Assembly (NCBI GenBank): GCA_004554585.1
Contig: SFLH01000007.1
Coordinates: 42,854-106,853 of the forward strand
DNA: 64,000 nucleotides
Direction of reading: 5' to 3'
Source: Clostridiales bacterium
Lineage (GTDB): Bacteria > Bacillota > Clostridia > Oscillospirales > Oscillospiraceae
Shown piece by piece: positions 24,369-33,009 of the stretch (position 1 is the first letter of the stretch; every line of letters starts with the position of its first letter). The notes beneath the pieces are model-generated. The model did no database searches and was not told where the DNA came from. It saw only the letters and a program-made list of their open reading frames with translations. The translations under genes and the position numbers were made by a program.

Positions 24369-25295
24369 ATGAAAGCAACTTTGGTCATCATGGCCGCCGG
24401 CATGGGTTCCCGCTACGGCGGCGAAAAGCAGACCGACGGCATCGGCCCCCATGGCGAGGCCATCATGGAGTACTCCATCTACGACGCGGTGCGGGCAGGC
24501 TTCCACAAGATCGTCTTCATCATCAAGCCCGGCATGGAACCCACCATCCGCGCCCTGTGCGGCGACCGGGTCCAAACCATGACCACCCCCCAGGGAGAGC
24601 CCGTGGAGGTGGCCTACGCCGTTCAGGACTTCACCAGTGTGCCCAGCTTCTATGCCATTCCCCCGGAGCGGACCAAGCCCTTCGGCACTGTCCACGCCGC
24701 TCTGTGCGCCCGGGACGTGGTGAACGAGCCCTTTGCCATCATCAATGCCGACGATTACTATGGCGTGTCCGCCTTTGCTACCATTCTGGAAAAGCTCCTC
24801 ACCCTTGCCCCCACCGGACAGGGCGCCATGGTGGGCTACCGGCTGAAGAACACCGTCAGCGACAACGGCACCGTCTCCCGAGGGGTCTGCCAGGTCAGCA
24901 GCGGCAGCCTGGGCAAGGTCAAGGAGACCTTGAAGATCAAAAAATATCCCGACGGACGGATCACCGACACCGCCGATCCCGCCCACGAAATCCCCCTGGA
25001 CCCCGAGAGCGTGGTGTCCATGAACTTCTGGGGTTTTACCCCCTGGATCTTCGAGGAGATGGAGAAATACTTCCACCAGTTCCTCCGGGACCTGGCCCCC
25101 GACCAGATCAAGGCCGAGTGCCTGCTGCCGGTGCTGGTGGACCAGCTGATCACCGCCGGCCGGCTGGACGTGGCTGTGCTGCATACCGACGCAGTCTGGT
25201 TCGGGGTGACCTATCAGGAGGACCGTCCCGTGGTGGCCCAAGCCCTTCGGGATCTCCACCAGCAGGGCGTCTACCCCCCCTCCCTGAAAGCTTGA
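24369..25295 (+). CDS. Sugar-phosphate nucleotidyltransferase family protein
   Basis: 308 residues with an N-terminal GT-A-like nucleotidyltransferase fold: VIMAAGMGSRYGGEKQ (the GxGxR nucleotide loop), PHGEAIMEYSIYDAVRAGF, and INADDYYG with the metal-binding Asp pair. It should transfer NMP to a sugar phosphate or similar acceptor; the acceptor is unknown. ATG 24369 has a CGGAGAGA site; a TATAAT at 24319-24324 may be the -10. It stands alone between terminators. Confidence 0.82.
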   Translation: MKATLVIMAAGMGSRYGGEKQTDGIGPHGEAIMEYSIYDAVRAGFHKIVFIIKPGMEPTIRALCGDRVQTMTTPQGEPVEVAYAVQDFTSVPSFYAIPPERTKPFGTVHAALCARDVVNEPFAIINADDYYGVSAFATILEKLLTLAPTGQGAMVGYRLKNTVSDNGTVSRGVCQVSSGSLGKVKETLKIKKYPDGRITDTADPAHEIPLDPESVVSMNFWGFTPWIFEEMEKYFHQFLRDLAPDQIKAECLLPVLVDQLITAGRLDVAVLHTDAVWFGVTYQEDRPVVAQALRDLHQQGVYPPSLKA

Positions 25296-25305
25296 CCCCT
25301 TCTCT

Positions 25306-25336
25306 CCCCCGGCGGCTGGGCCGCCGGGGGATTTTC
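25306..25336 (+). terminator. Intrinsic terminator
   Basis: CCCCCGGCGGC (25306-25316), loop TGG, GCCGCCGGGGG (25320-25330), then ATTTT. Confidence 0.75.
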
Positions 25337-25359
25337 TGCCAGAAAAAGCGAAAAAGGGA

Positions 25360-25388
25360 TTGACAAACCACAGGAAAATAAGTATACT
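25360..25388 (+). promoter_or_regulatory. Sigma-A promoter of tRNA-Leu
   Basis: Perfect TTGACA (25360-25365), 17 bases, TATACT (25383-25388), ending 19 bases before the mature tRNA. Confidence 0.85.
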
Positions 25389-25407
25389 GTTTGAGCAACC
25401 AAAAAAT

Positions 25408-25491
25408 GCGGATGTGCTGGAACTGGTAGACAGGCACGTTTGAGGGGCGTGTGTCCATGACGTACGGGTTCAAGTCCCGTCATCCGCACCA
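25408..25491 (+). tRNA. tRNA-Leu (anticodon GAG)
   Basis: GCGGATG (25408-25414) pairs with CATCCGC (25481-25487), followed by A and an encoded CCA (25489-25491). The anticodon stem CACGT/GCGTG closes a TTGAGGG loop, giving anticodon GAG, which reads CTC and CTT. The T arm carries GGGTTCAAGTCCC. A long variable arm is present, as a class II tRNA requires. It has its own promoter and terminator. Confidence 0.95.
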
Positions 25492-25500
25492 AGTTGCGGA

Positions 25501-25545
25501 GAGCCGGAAACCTTGGTAAACAATGGTTTCCGGCTCTTTTTCCTT
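25501..25545 (+). terminator. Intrinsic terminator after tRNA-Leu
   Basis: GAGCCGGAAACC pairs with GGTTTCCGGCTC, followed by TTTTT. Confidence 0.85.
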
Positions 25546-25584
25546 TTTTCGCTTTTCGGAAATACATCCCAAAGGAGGCCCGCC

Positions 25585-26001
25585 ATGCAGCCCTATCACC
25601 ACACCGTACAGTACTACGAGACCGACCAGATGGGCATTGTCCACCACAGCAATTACATCCGCTGGATGGAGGAGGCCCGGGTGGACTACCTGGCCCAGCT
25701 GGGCTGGGGCCTGGACAAGCTGGAAGCCCTTGGGGTTGTCTCCCCCATCACCGCCCTGGACGTTCGTTATAAGCGCAGTGCCCTCTTTCCCCAGGTCATC
25801 GCCATTCAGGTCACCCTCACCCGGCTCACCGGGGTGCGACTGCACCTGCACTACGTGATGAAAAATCCCCAGGGAGAGGTAGTCTTTGAGGGGAACTCGG
25901 AGCACTGCTTCCAGGATCGCAGTGGCCGCATCCTGCGGCTGAAAAAGCACCTGCCCGGTTTTGCCCAGGCCCTTCAGGAACAGGTGGTTCCCGAGCCCTG
26001 A
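25585..26001 (+). CDS. Acyl-CoA thioesterase, 4-hydroxybenzoyl-CoA thioesterase/YbgC family
   Basis: 138-residue hotdog-fold thioesterase that hydrolyses acyl-CoA (or acyl-ACP). The signature YYETDQMGIVHHSNYIRWME carries the catalytic Asp near residue 14, followed by ALDVRYKRSALFPQ and FEGNSEHCF on the outer strands. AAAGGAGG precedes ATG 25585. Nearly abuts the convergent tspO. The chain-length preference cannot be read. Confidence 0.9.
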   Translation: MQPYHHTVQYYETDQMGIVHHSNYIRWMEEARVDYLAQLGWGLDKLEALGVVSPITALDVRYKRSALFPQVIAIQVTLTRLTGVRLHLHYVMKNPQGEVVFEGNSEHCFQDRSGRILRLKKHLPGFAQALQEQVVPEP

Positions 26002-26005
26002 GCCT

Positions 26006-26476
26006 TTACCGGTTGAGCAAAAAGATGGCAAAGGTGAGCACAGCGGCAAACCCCGTCCAAATGAGGTAGGGGATCTGCAGCCGGCCTGCCAGCCGGTCGA
26101 TCTTGGCAAAGCTGGCCATCATCCACAGGATGAGCCACAGCAGCAGGATCAGCCAAAGGAACGAGAAGAGATACCATCCTGCCCCAAAGAACCAGATGGT
26201 CCAGAAGAAATTGGCCATCAGCTGCAGGGCAAAGGGCAGCAGGGCCTTCTGCCGGTCCGGGCTCCCGCTCAGCCACACCCGGGCTGCTCCCACCCCCATG
26301 AGCACGTACAGCACATTCCAAACGATGGGAAAAAGGCTGGGCGGCGGGGTAAAGGCGGGCTTAGCCAGCTGCTGGTAGGCGGGCATCCCGTGGTAAGTGA
26401 TCAGGGCCGACAGCCCCCCCACAGCCAGCGGGATAATCAAAAAGATCACATACGTCAAAATGGTTCGTTTTTTCAT
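26006..26476 (-). CDS. tspO: TspO/MBR family membrane protein
   Basis: 156 residues, five membrane helices. It contains the TspO signature region FTPPPSLFPIVWNVLYVLMG and the aromatic FFWTIWFFGAGWYLFSFLWL. TspO proteins bind tetrapyrroles or steroids and act in porphyrin handling or stress responses; the bacterial role varies. ATG 26476 is preferred (MKKRTIL); ATG 26488 is a possible alternative. The long frame that extends to 27373 is a shadow of uppP. Confidence 0.9.
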   Translation of the reverse strand: MKKRTILTYVIFLIIPLAVGGLSALITYHGMPAYQQLAKPAFTPPPSLFPIVWNVLYVLMGVGAARVWLSGSPDRQKALLPFALQLMANFFWTIWFFGAGWYLFSFLWLILLLWLILWMMASFAKIDRLAGRLQIPYLIWTGFAAVLTFAIFLLNR

Positions 26477-26614
26477 CGTATCACCCATAGACAGTATGCC
26501 GGATTCCCCTGTCGTTATGACTGCGGTCTTCCAAACAGCCCCGCAGGCATAGCCTGGCGAATCTTCCCATATACAACCATTAGCAACCAACGCAACAAAG
26601 GAGGAATCACAGCC

Positions 26615-27445
26615 GTGGAGCAAGTCATCGAACTGCTGAAAGTCGTTTTCCTGGGCATTGTGGAGGGCATCACCGAATGGCTCCCCATCAGCAGCACCGG
26701 GCACATGCTTTTGGTGGATGAATTCATCCAGATGAACGTAAGCGCCGACTTCAAGGACATGTTCTTCGTGGTCATCCAGCTGGGCGCCATCCTGGCCGTG
26801 GTCCTGCTGTTCTGGAACAAGATGTGGCCCTTCCAGCGCAGGACCCCCACCCAGTCCCCTGTGCGGTGGGACACCATCCAGATGTGGCTGAAGGTGGTGG
26901 TAGCCTGCATCCCCGGCGCCATCATCACCATCCTGTTTGACGACTACATCGAGGCCCACCTGCACACTCCTACCGTCATCGCCGCCGCCCTGATCCTCTA
27001 TGGCGTGGCCTTCATCCTCATTGAAAACTGGAACAAGACCCGCACCCCCAAGATCCAGACCCTGTCCCAGATCACCTACCGGGCCGTCTTCCTCATCGGC
27101 CTCTTCCAGGTGCTCTCCATCATCCCCGGCACCTCCCGGTCGGGCTCCACCATCATCGGCGCTCTGATCATCGGGGTCTCCCGGGTGGCCGCGGCAGAAT
27201 TTACCTTCTTCCTGGCCGTGCCGGTGATGTTCGGCCTGAGCCTGTTCAAGCTGCTGAAATTCGGCTTCGTCTTTACCCAGACAGAGCTCATCACCCTGGC
27301 GGTGGGCTGTGTGGTGGCCTTCCTGGTCTCTGTGGTGGTCATCAAGTTCCTCATGGGGTACATCAAAAAGCACGACTTTAAGGTCTTTGGCTGGTACCGC
27401 ATCGTCTTAGGCGCGGTGGTTCTGGGCTATTTTGCCTTGAAATGA
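26615..27445 (+). CDS. uppP: Undecaprenyl-diphosphatase UppP (BacA)
   Basis: Polytopic membrane enzyme (276 residues) that dephosphorylates undecaprenyl pyrophosphate to recycle the peptidoglycan lipid carrier; confers bacitracin tolerance. Catalytic signatures are GIVEGITEWLPISSTGHMLL near the N-terminus and IIPGTSRSGSTIIGALI in the middle. The start is GTG 26615, ten bases after AAAGGAGG; the frame opening at 25961 is spurious upstream. A DUF368 carrier transporter is encoded 25 kb away (52757). Confidence 0.95.
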   Translation: MEQVIELLKVVFLGIVEGITEWLPISSTGHMLLVDEFIQMNVSADFKDMFFVVIQLGAILAVVLLFWNKMWPFQRRTPTQSPVRWDTIQMWLKVVVACIPGAIITILFDDYIEAHLHTPTVIAAALILYGVAFILIENWNKTRTPKIQTLSQITYRAVFLIGLFQVLSIIPGTSRSGSTIIGALIIGVSRVAAAEFTFFLAVPVMFGLSLFKLLKFGFVFTQTELITLAVGCVVAFLVSVVVIKFLMGYIKKHDFKVFGWYRIVLGAVVLGYFALK

Positions 27446-27472
27446 TCCGCCAGCCATCCACAAAAAACACAA

Positions 27473-27517
27473 AAGGCCCCGGGCGAGACATTCGTCCGGG
27501 GCCTTCTTCTTTTTTCG
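27473..27517. terminator. Terminator between uppP and HD gene
   Basis: AAGGCCCCGG-GCGA pairs with TCGTCCGGGGCCTT, followed by a T-rich stretch on the plus strand and preceded by an A-rich one for the minus strand. Confidence 0.75.
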
Positions 27518-27533
27518 TTTTTGTGCCCACTGA

Positions 27534-28085
27534 TCAGTCCACGTGGCTGCTGGCACGCATGGCCTGGATGGTTTGGTCGATGAGATGGTCCAGATCCCAG
27601 CCCAGCATCTCCGCCCCCTGAAGGATGACCTCCCGGGAACAGCCGGCGGCGAATTTCTTGTCCTTGAACTTCTTCTTCACCGACTTGACCTCCAGGTCAG
27701 ACACGCTCTTGGACGGGCGCATGAGGGCCGCGGCCCCGATGAGCCCGGTCAGCTCGTCGGTGGCAAAGAGGACCTTTTCCATCTCGTGCTCGGGCTTGAT
27801 GTCCACGGTGATCCCATACCCGTGGCTGGCGGTGGCACGGACGATAGCCTCATCCACCCCGCGCTGGCGCAGAATCTCCTGGGACTTGACGCAGTGCTGC
27901 TCGGGATACTGCTCAAAGTCCAGGTCGTGGAGCAGGCCCACCACCGTCCAGAAGTCCTTCTCCTGGCCGTAGCCCAGCTGCTGGGCAAACCAGCCCATCA
28001 CATCGGCCACAATGTAGGCGTGCTTTAAATGAAACTCTCCCTGGTTGTACTCCTTCAGCAGGGCCAGGGCCTCGTCATAGGTCAT
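27534..28085 (-). CDS. HD-domain hydrolase
   Basis: 183 residues. HLKHAYIVADVMG, VVGLLHDLDFEQYPEQH (the HD metal pair) and ATASHGYG fit a small stand-alone HD phosphohydrolase of the YqeK/predicted-hydrolase kind. Its substrate, probably a nucleotide or cyclic nucleotide, is unknown. The C-terminal SDLEVKSVKKKFKDKKFA is a basic patch. It follows nudC by 20 bases and is the last gene of the leftward CoA-transferase-nudC-HD set. Confidence 0.85.
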   Translation of the reverse strand: MTYDEALALLKEYNQGEFHLKHAYIVADVMGWFAQQLGYGQEKDFWTVVGLLHDLDFEQYPEQHCVKSQEILRQRGVDEAIVRATASHGYGITVDIKPEHEMEKVLFATDELTGLIGAAALMRPSKSVSDLEVKSVKKKFKDKKFAAGCSREVILQGAEMLGWDLDHLIDQTIQAMRASSHVD

Positions 28086-28105
28086 TTTTGTACGCTCCTT
28101 TCCTC

Positions 28106-28936
28106 TCAGTCCCAGTCTCCCCGGCGGAAGGCTTGGATCATGTGGTTGGTCAAACTGTAGTGGTCAGGGGCCAGGTCGATCTCCTCCCGCCGATACCACC
28201 CGGCCTGGGAGAGCTCCTGGCGGTCCATGCGAATCTCTCCCGGGCCATCCAGCCGGGCAAAAAAGCCCATGAGCAGGTTGCTGTCGCTGCCCCAGGGCTG
28301 GCTGCCGCAGTAGCGGATGTCCTTCACGCGCAGGCCCACCTCCTCCAGCACCTCCCGGCGGACGGTGTCCTCGGCGGTCTCTCCCACCTCGGTAAAGCCA
28401 GCGATGAGGGCATAGCCCTTGTAGGCCCGGCCCTGGTAGCGGGTCATGAGAATCTTGTCCTCCCAGGTCACCGCCACGATGACGGCGGGGGCGATCTTGG
28501 GGTAGATCAGGTTTCCGCAGCGGGGACAGCGAAGCATCCGCTCCTGGCTGTCCGGCTGGGTGGGGCCGCCGCAGCGGCCGCAAAAGCGGTTGTCTCGGTA
28601 CCACTGGGCCAAATGATAGGCAGTGGCCTCGGCAAAGAGGAGGTCTTGGTCCTTTCTCTTTCGGTTCTCCCGCAGGCTCTGCCAGCCGCAGCCCTCAGGC
28701 AGCTGGTCCGGGTCCTTCAGCTCCACCAGGTGATAAGCGGTCTCGTCGATGCGGAAGAGGTAGTTGACCTGGGCGGCCTGATGGGCCAGGTCCTCCCAGG
28801 CAGGCAGAACCAGCCGCTCCCCCTGCTCCCGCTCCAGCAGGGTCCGGTCCCGAAAGACCAGGCAGGGGTCCCCCGCCTGGGGCGGCCGGGGGGTGAATTC
28901 CACATGGTATTGTTTGGGTGCGATCTCCTGTATCAT
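28106..28936 (-). CDS. nudC: NAD(H) pyrophosphatase / RNA decapping Nudix hydrolase NudC
   Basis: 276 residues. It has a zinc ribbon CGRCGG...CPRCG near residues 145-165, a NudC-type Nudix box GFTEVGETAEDTVRREVLEEVGL, and the QPW motif (CGSQPWGSDSNLLMGF, a variant of SQPWPFP). NudC cleaves NADH to NMNH and AMP and removes NAD caps from RNA. It follows the CoA-transferase by 15 bases in the same direction. Confidence 0.93.
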   Translation of the reverse strand: MIQEIAPKQYHVEFTPRPPQAGDPCLVFRDRTLLEREQGERLVLPAWEDLAHQAAQVNYLFRIDETAYHLVELKDPDQLPEGCGWQSLRENRKRKDQDLLFAEATAYHLAQWYRDNRFCGRCGGPTQPDSQERMLRCPRCGNLIYPKIAPAVIVAVTWEDKILMTRYQGRAYKGYALIAGFTEVGETAEDTVRREVLEEVGLRVKDIRYCGSQPWGSDSNLLMGFFARLDGPGEIRMDRQELSQAGWYRREEIDLAPDHYSLTNHMIQAFRRGDWD

Positions 28937-28951
28937 GGTGTGTTTCTGTCC

Positions 28952-30607
28952 TCAGCTTTCCTGGGTTTCTCCCTTTTGGGCGCTTTTGCTGCCGGCCGGC
29001 AGGTCCCGCCAGAACTCGTACTCCGGCTCCAGCATCTCCATCTGCTCCGGGGTCAGGCCCATGGGGCCGTCCCGGAAGAGGCGGGGGTCCATGTAGCGCA
29101 CATACTCGGGGATCGCCGGGCGGAACTCCATTTGGTCCAGGATGTCCTCCTGAAGGTCCACCCCGTGGGCAATCTCCACCAGGGTCAGGCCCTCCTCCTC
29201 CAGGCGGAAGACCGCCCGCTCGGTGATGTAGAGGACCTCCTGTCCCCGGCGCAGGGCCTCCCGGCCGGAGAAGGTGATGGCCTCTACCTTTTCCAAAAAC
29301 TTCTTCTGAGGGCCCTGGGTGCGGATGGACAGCCCCTCCCCCTTCAGGCGCACGTCCTGCTTGCCTGCGGTGAAGGTGCCGATGAAGCAGAGCTTGGCGG
29401 CGTTCTGGGTGATGTCGATGAAGCCGCCGGCCCCCACCACCCGCCCGTTGAAGCTGTGGGCGTTGACGTTGCCGAAGCGGTCGATCTCCGCAAAGCCCAG
29501 CACTGCCAGGTCCAGGGCGCCCCCGTCGTAGAGCTGGAGGATGTCCGCCATCCGGTACATGGCCTCCGGGTTGACAGAAGCCCCAAAGTCGATGCCTCCT
29601 AGGGGGATACCCCCCAGAGGGCCGCATTCCAAGGAGAGGGTGAACAGATCGGACAGGCCTTCCTCTTCCGCCACCGCCCCAATGCCCCCGGGCATGCCGA
29701 TGCCCAGGTTGATGAGCACCCCCGGTCGCAGCTCCATGGCCGCCCGGCGGCAGCAGATCTTCCGGGGACCCATGGGCAAAGTTTCAAACCCCCGGGAGGG
29801 AACGGTGGCTAGGCCGGCGATCTCCGGGCGGAATTCGTCGGTCTCGAAGCTCTGACAGCTGTAGGCGGGGCAGCCCTCCACCAGATAGTCCACCATAAAG
29901 CCGTGGATGAGGACCTCCTTGGCGGGGATGGTCCCCTTCTGCACGATCTTGTCCACCTGGGCGATGACGATGCCGCCGGAGTTGTGGACGGCGGCGGCCA
30001 CTTCAAACTGCTCAATGCTCATGGCCTCGTTGCGGATGGACAGGTTCCCTGCCTCGTCACCGTAGGTGGCCCGGATAAAGCAGACATCGATGGGGAAGCT
30101 GGGATAGAACAAGCACTCCTGTCCCCCCAGTTCCACCAGGGAGACCACCTCTTTCCCGGACTCCCGGGCCTTTTGGTTGGCCTTGCCCCCGCCGTTGCGG
30201 GGGTCAGCAAAGGTGCCGATGCCGGTGGTGGAAATGGCCCCCGGCAGCCCGGCAGCAATGGCCCGGAACAGCTGCATCAGGTTGCCCAGGGGGAGCATAA
30301 AGCAGGCCGCCTTTTCCTCCTGGACCAGCTTGCGCAGGCCGGGGTCATAGCCCATGTGGGACAGGATAACCTCCCGGAACAGGCCGGGCTTTTCCGCCAG
30401 GTGGCTCACCCCCCGGCCTTTGCCGTCCCCCTGGCTGGTACACTTGACCAGGGTCACGTCCTTGGGGTGCCCCGTCTGGTCGTAATGGTCGGCCAGGGCC
30501 ATGATCAAATCCTCCGGGCAGCCAAAACCGTTGAAGCCGGTGGTGGTCAAGGTGCAGCCGTCTTTGACAAACGCCGCCGCCTGAGCGGCGGAGATGATCT
30601 TGCTCAT
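28952..30607 (-). CDS. Acyl-CoA:acetate/3-ketoacid CoA-transferase (YdiF/Pct type)
   Basis: 551 residues with alpha and beta CoA-transferase halves in one chain. The glycine-rich start is TTTGFNGFGCPEDLI, STTGIGTFADPRNGGGK lies in the first half, and the catalytic Glu lies in SLECGPLGG of the second half after INLGIGMPGG. It moves CoA between short acyl-CoAs and acetate, as in propionate or butyrate metabolism. ATG 30607 follows AAAGGAG; the frame extending to 31213 is not credible. A strong hairpin sits in its leader. Confidence 0.92.
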   Translation of the reverse strand: MSKIISAAQAAAFVKDGCTLTTTGFNGFGCPEDLIMALADHYDQTGHPKDVTLVKCTSQGDGKGRGVSHLAEKPGLFREVILSHMGYDPGLRKLVQEEKAACFMLPLGNLMQLFRAIAAGLPGAISTTGIGTFADPRNGGGKANQKARESGKEVVSLVELGGQECLFYPSFPIDVCFIRATYGDEAGNLSIRNEAMSIEQFEVAAAVHNSGGIVIAQVDKIVQKGTIPAKEVLIHGFMVDYLVEGCPAYSCQSFETDEFRPEIAGLATVPSRGFETLPMGPRKICCRRAAMELRPGVLINLGIGMPGGIGAVAEEEGLSDLFTLSLECGPLGGIPLGGIDFGASVNPEAMYRMADILQLYDGGALDLAVLGFAEIDRFGNVNAHSFNGRVVGAGGFIDITQNAAKLCFIGTFTAGKQDVRLKGEGLSIRTQGPQKKFLEKVEAITFSGREALRRGQEVLYITERAVFRLEEEGLTLVEIAHGVDLQEDILDQMEFRPAIPEYVRYMDPRLFRDGPMGLTPEQMEMLEPEYEFWRDLPAGSKSAQKGETQES

Positions 30608-30626
30608 ATGGTCTCTTCTCCTTTGA

Positions 30627-30655
30627 AGCGGGCGTGTCCAAAGGACACACCCGCT
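30627..30655 (-). promoter_or_regulatory. Leader hairpin before the CoA-transferase RBS
   Basis: AGCGGGCGTGTCC (30627-30639) pairs with GGACACACCCGCT (30643-30655) with one G-U pair, lying between the promoter and the ribosome site. It is T-rich only in the plus direction, where no gene ends, so a leader role is more likely than termination. Confidence 0.4.
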
Positions 30656-30670
30656 GACGTTTTTTGTTTT

Positions 30671-30698
30671 ATTATACCATGGTTTTCTCTCCCCGCAA
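30671..30698 (-). promoter_or_regulatory. Promoter of the CoA-transferase operon
   Basis: Minus-strand TTGCGG (30693-30698), 16 bases, perfect TATAAT (30671-30676). Confidence 0.6.
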
Positions 30699-30737
30699 GG
30701 AGCCCTCGTCACCTTTTCTCCTTTTTCGAAGATTTTC

Positions 30738-30766
30738 TTGCTCCCGGCCGCCCGGGGAGGTATACT
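30738..30766 (+). promoter_or_regulatory. Promoter of trmO
   Basis: TTGCTC (30738-30743), 17 bases, TATACT (30761-30766), 34 bases before the start codon. Confidence 0.6.
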
Positions 30767-30800
30767 GAGAAAAAATCCCGAGAGAATGGAAGGTGTCCCT

Positions 30801-31505
30801 ATGCACGAGCCCATCCCCATGAAAACCATTGCCGTCATGCGCAGCTCCTTTCCCACCAAATTCGGCATCCCCCGCCAGAGTGGGCTGGTGGAGGGACTTC
30901 GCTCCACCATCGTCTTTGCCCCGGAATACCGCAACCCCGACGCTCTGAGGGGATTGGAGGGGTTTTCCCATCTGTGGCTGATCTGGTCTTTTTCCCAGGC
31001 CATCCGCGCCCAGTGGTCCCCCACTGTCCGCCCACCCCGCCTGGGGGGGAACACCCGCATGGGGGTCTTTGCCACCCGCTCCCCCTTCCGCCCCAACCCC
31101 ATCGGGCTGTCGGCAGTGAAGTTGGAGGGGATTGAGCTGCACACCCCCGACGGGCCCCTGCTCCACGTGTCCGGGGCCGACCTGTTGGATGGCACCCCTA
31201 TCTTTGACATCAAACCCTACCTACCCTACGCCGACGCCCACCCGGAGGCCGCCGGCGGCTTTGCCGCCGGCGGGGAGGACTATCGGCTGACGGTGGACTT
31301 CCCCCCCGACCTTCTGGAACGGCTCTCCCTCGAGGACCGCCTGGCCCTGCCCGGGGTGCTAGAGCAGGATCCTAGGCCCTCCTACCAGGACGCCCCGGAC
31401 CGCGTCTACGGGATGGCCTTCGGCTCCTGGGAAGTGAAGTTTTCCGTTCAAGGCAAACGCCTTACGGTGCTCTCTCTGGAGCCGCGCACCGACCCCGCCC
31501 CTTAA
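30801..31505 (+). CDS. trmO: tRNA (t6A37) N6-methyltransferase TrmO
   Basis: 234 residues, UPF0066/TsaA fold. It methylates N6-threonylcarbamoyladenosine-37 in tRNAs using SAM. Seen: AVMRSSFPTKFGIPRQSGLV, EGFSHLWLIWSF, GVFATRSPFRPNPIGLS (the family signature) and DLLDGTPIFDIKPYLPY. ATG 30801 follows a GGAAGGTG site. Monocistronic between its own promoter and a shared terminator. Confidence 0.93.
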   Translation: MHEPIPMKTIAVMRSSFPTKFGIPRQSGLVEGLRSTIVFAPEYRNPDALRGLEGFSHLWLIWSFSQAIRAQWSPTVRPPRLGGNTRMGVFATRSPFRPNPIGLSAVKLEGIELHTPDGPLLHVSGADLLDGTPIFDIKPYLPYADAHPEAAGGFAAGGEDYRLTVDFPPDLLERLSLEDRLALPGVLEQDPRPSYQDAPDRVYGMAFGSWEVKFSVQGKRLTVLSLEPRTDPAP

Positions 31506-31521
31506 GGATAGACAGAGATAA

Positions 31522-31556
31522 CAAAAGCGGACCGCACAGCATGCGGTCCGCTTTTG
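31522..31556. terminator. Bidirectional terminator trmO / M23 hydrolase
   Basis: CAAAAGCGGACCGCA (31522-31536) pairs with TGCGGTCCGCTTTTG (31542-31556). Confidence 0.8.
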
Positions 31557-31572
31557 TTGTCGTTGGTTTCGA

Positions 31573-32865
31573 TTAGAAGCAATATGCCACAGGGTTCACC
31601 CGGCTGCTGCTGGAGCTGTTGAGCCACAACTCGAAGTGCAGGTGGTTGCCAGTAGAGCTGCCCGTGCTGCCCACATAGCCAATGACCTGACCCTGGGACA
31701 CCGTCTGGCCAGCAGAAACCGCCCGCTGAGACTGGTGGGCATACAGGGTACGGGATCCATCGCTGTGGGCGATGACCACGTAGTTGCCATAAGAGGAACT
31801 GTAAGTGGAGATCACCACCACGCCGCTCTTGGCCGCCATAATGGGTGTGCCGTTGGGGGCGGGGATGTCACAGCCGCCATGGAGCTCCTGCCCATGGAAG
31901 GGACAGATCCGGTAGCCAAAGGGGGAAGAAACTGTGGTGTAACCAGACAGGGGCCATAAATACCCGCTGGAACTGGCGGATCCGCCTCCACCGCTGGGAG
32001 CGCTGCTGCTGCCACCGCTGGAACTACTGTTGTTCTGCTCCTGCTGCTTTTTGGCCTCTTCCTCGGCCTTCTTCTGGGCTTCGAGCTGCGCCTGGTAGGC
32101 CTTCTCTGCCGCAGCGATCTGATTGGAGACGTTGGCGGAGTCATCCTCCAGCTCGTCCATCTTCTCGGCATAGACAGAGGACTGGCTGGTGATCTCGGCG
32201 ATCACCGCGTCCACGTTGGCTTCCTCTGCCACCAGGTCGGCCTTCTGGCTCTCCAGGTCGGCTTTGGCCGCCTCTTCTGCGCTCTTGCTCTCCTCCAGAT
32301 CGGCCTTGGCATCAGCCACCGCCTGACGGGCCGCGGCCAGCTGGTCCATGACCTGGTTGTCATAGTCCACGATCTCTGCAATGGCATTGATCTGGTCCAG
32401 CAGGTCAGAAAAACTGTTGGCATTGAACAGCACGGACAGATAGGACACGTTGCCCCGCTCCTCCATGCTGCGCACCCGCTGGCAGTACTCGTCGTAATAC
32501 TTCGCTTCCTCTTCTTCGGCCTGGGCCAGCTCCTCTTCTTTCTGGACGATCATCTCGCCGAGCTCCTCGATGGACTGTTCGGACAGAGCGATCTGCTCTT
32601 TGAGAAGGTTGATCTTCTCTTCCAGCAAAAACTTCTCATCCAAAGCGGCATCCTTGGAGTTGGCCAGCTTGTCCAGCTCCGCCTGAAGCTCTTCCTTCTG
32701 CGCGTCCAGCTCCGAAGCTTGAGACTTCAAGTCGTTGATCTCATCTTGAGTCACAGCCTGGGCACCGGGTATCGCAGCGGTCATGGCGAAAAAGACCATC
32801 ACCACTGCCAGGACCACCGCGCCAATTCGCATCCAACGCTCCTTGGCGCTTACAGTATGCTGCAT
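31573..32865 (-). CDS. Secreted M23 peptidase with coiled coil (EnvC-like murein hydrolase)
   Basis: 430 residues: Sec signal (AVVLAVVMVFFAMTAAIPGAQA, cut near residue 36), a coiled coil of about 240 residues rich in Glu, Ala and Lys, a Ser/Gly linker, and a C-terminal M23 lysostaphin-type domain with zinc residues in HGGCD and HLHFE. It should cut peptidoglycan cross-bridges, or activate amidases, outside the cell. ATG 32865 is chosen because AGAGGTG is eight bases away; ATG 32871 lies too close to it. Its own promoter is at 32927-32955. Confidence 0.92.
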   Translation of the reverse strand: MQHTVSAKERWMRIGAVVLAVVMVFFAMTAAIPGAQAVTQDEINDLKSQASELDAQKEELQAELDKLANSKDAALDEKFLLEEKINLLKEQIALSEQSIEELGEMIVQKEEELAQAEEEEAKYYDEYCQRVRSMEERGNVSYLSVLFNANSFSDLLDQINAIAEIVDYDNQVMDQLAAARQAVADAKADLEESKSAEEAAKADLESQKADLVAEEANVDAVIAEITSQSSVYAEKMDELEDDSANVSNQIAAAEKAYQAQLEAQKKAEEEAKKQQEQNNSSSSGGSSSAPSGGGGSASSSGYLWPLSGYTTVSSPFGYRICPFHGQELHGGCDIPAPNGTPIMAAKSGVVVISTYSSSYGNYVVIAHSDGSRTLYAHQSQRAVSAGQTVSQGQVIGYVGSTGSSTGNHLHFELWLNSSSSSRVNPVAYCF

Positions 32866-32926
32866 TGTCATCACCTCTCGGATTTTGCGTGTTCCGCTGT
32901 CACATACTTTCACGGTCTTCTGTTGT

Positions 32927-32955
32927 ACTATAGCACAATCTGCCATAGATTGCAA
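32927..32955 (-). promoter_or_regulatory. Sigma-A promoter of the M23 hydrolase
   Basis: Minus-strand TTGCAA (32950-32955), 17 bases, TATAGT (32927-32932), with an extended TG. Confidence 0.7.
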
Positions 32956-33009
32956 GAAAAAAACAAAAGTTTAACAAAAGTGTAACAAACGTTTTTTCTC
33001 GCAAACTCC

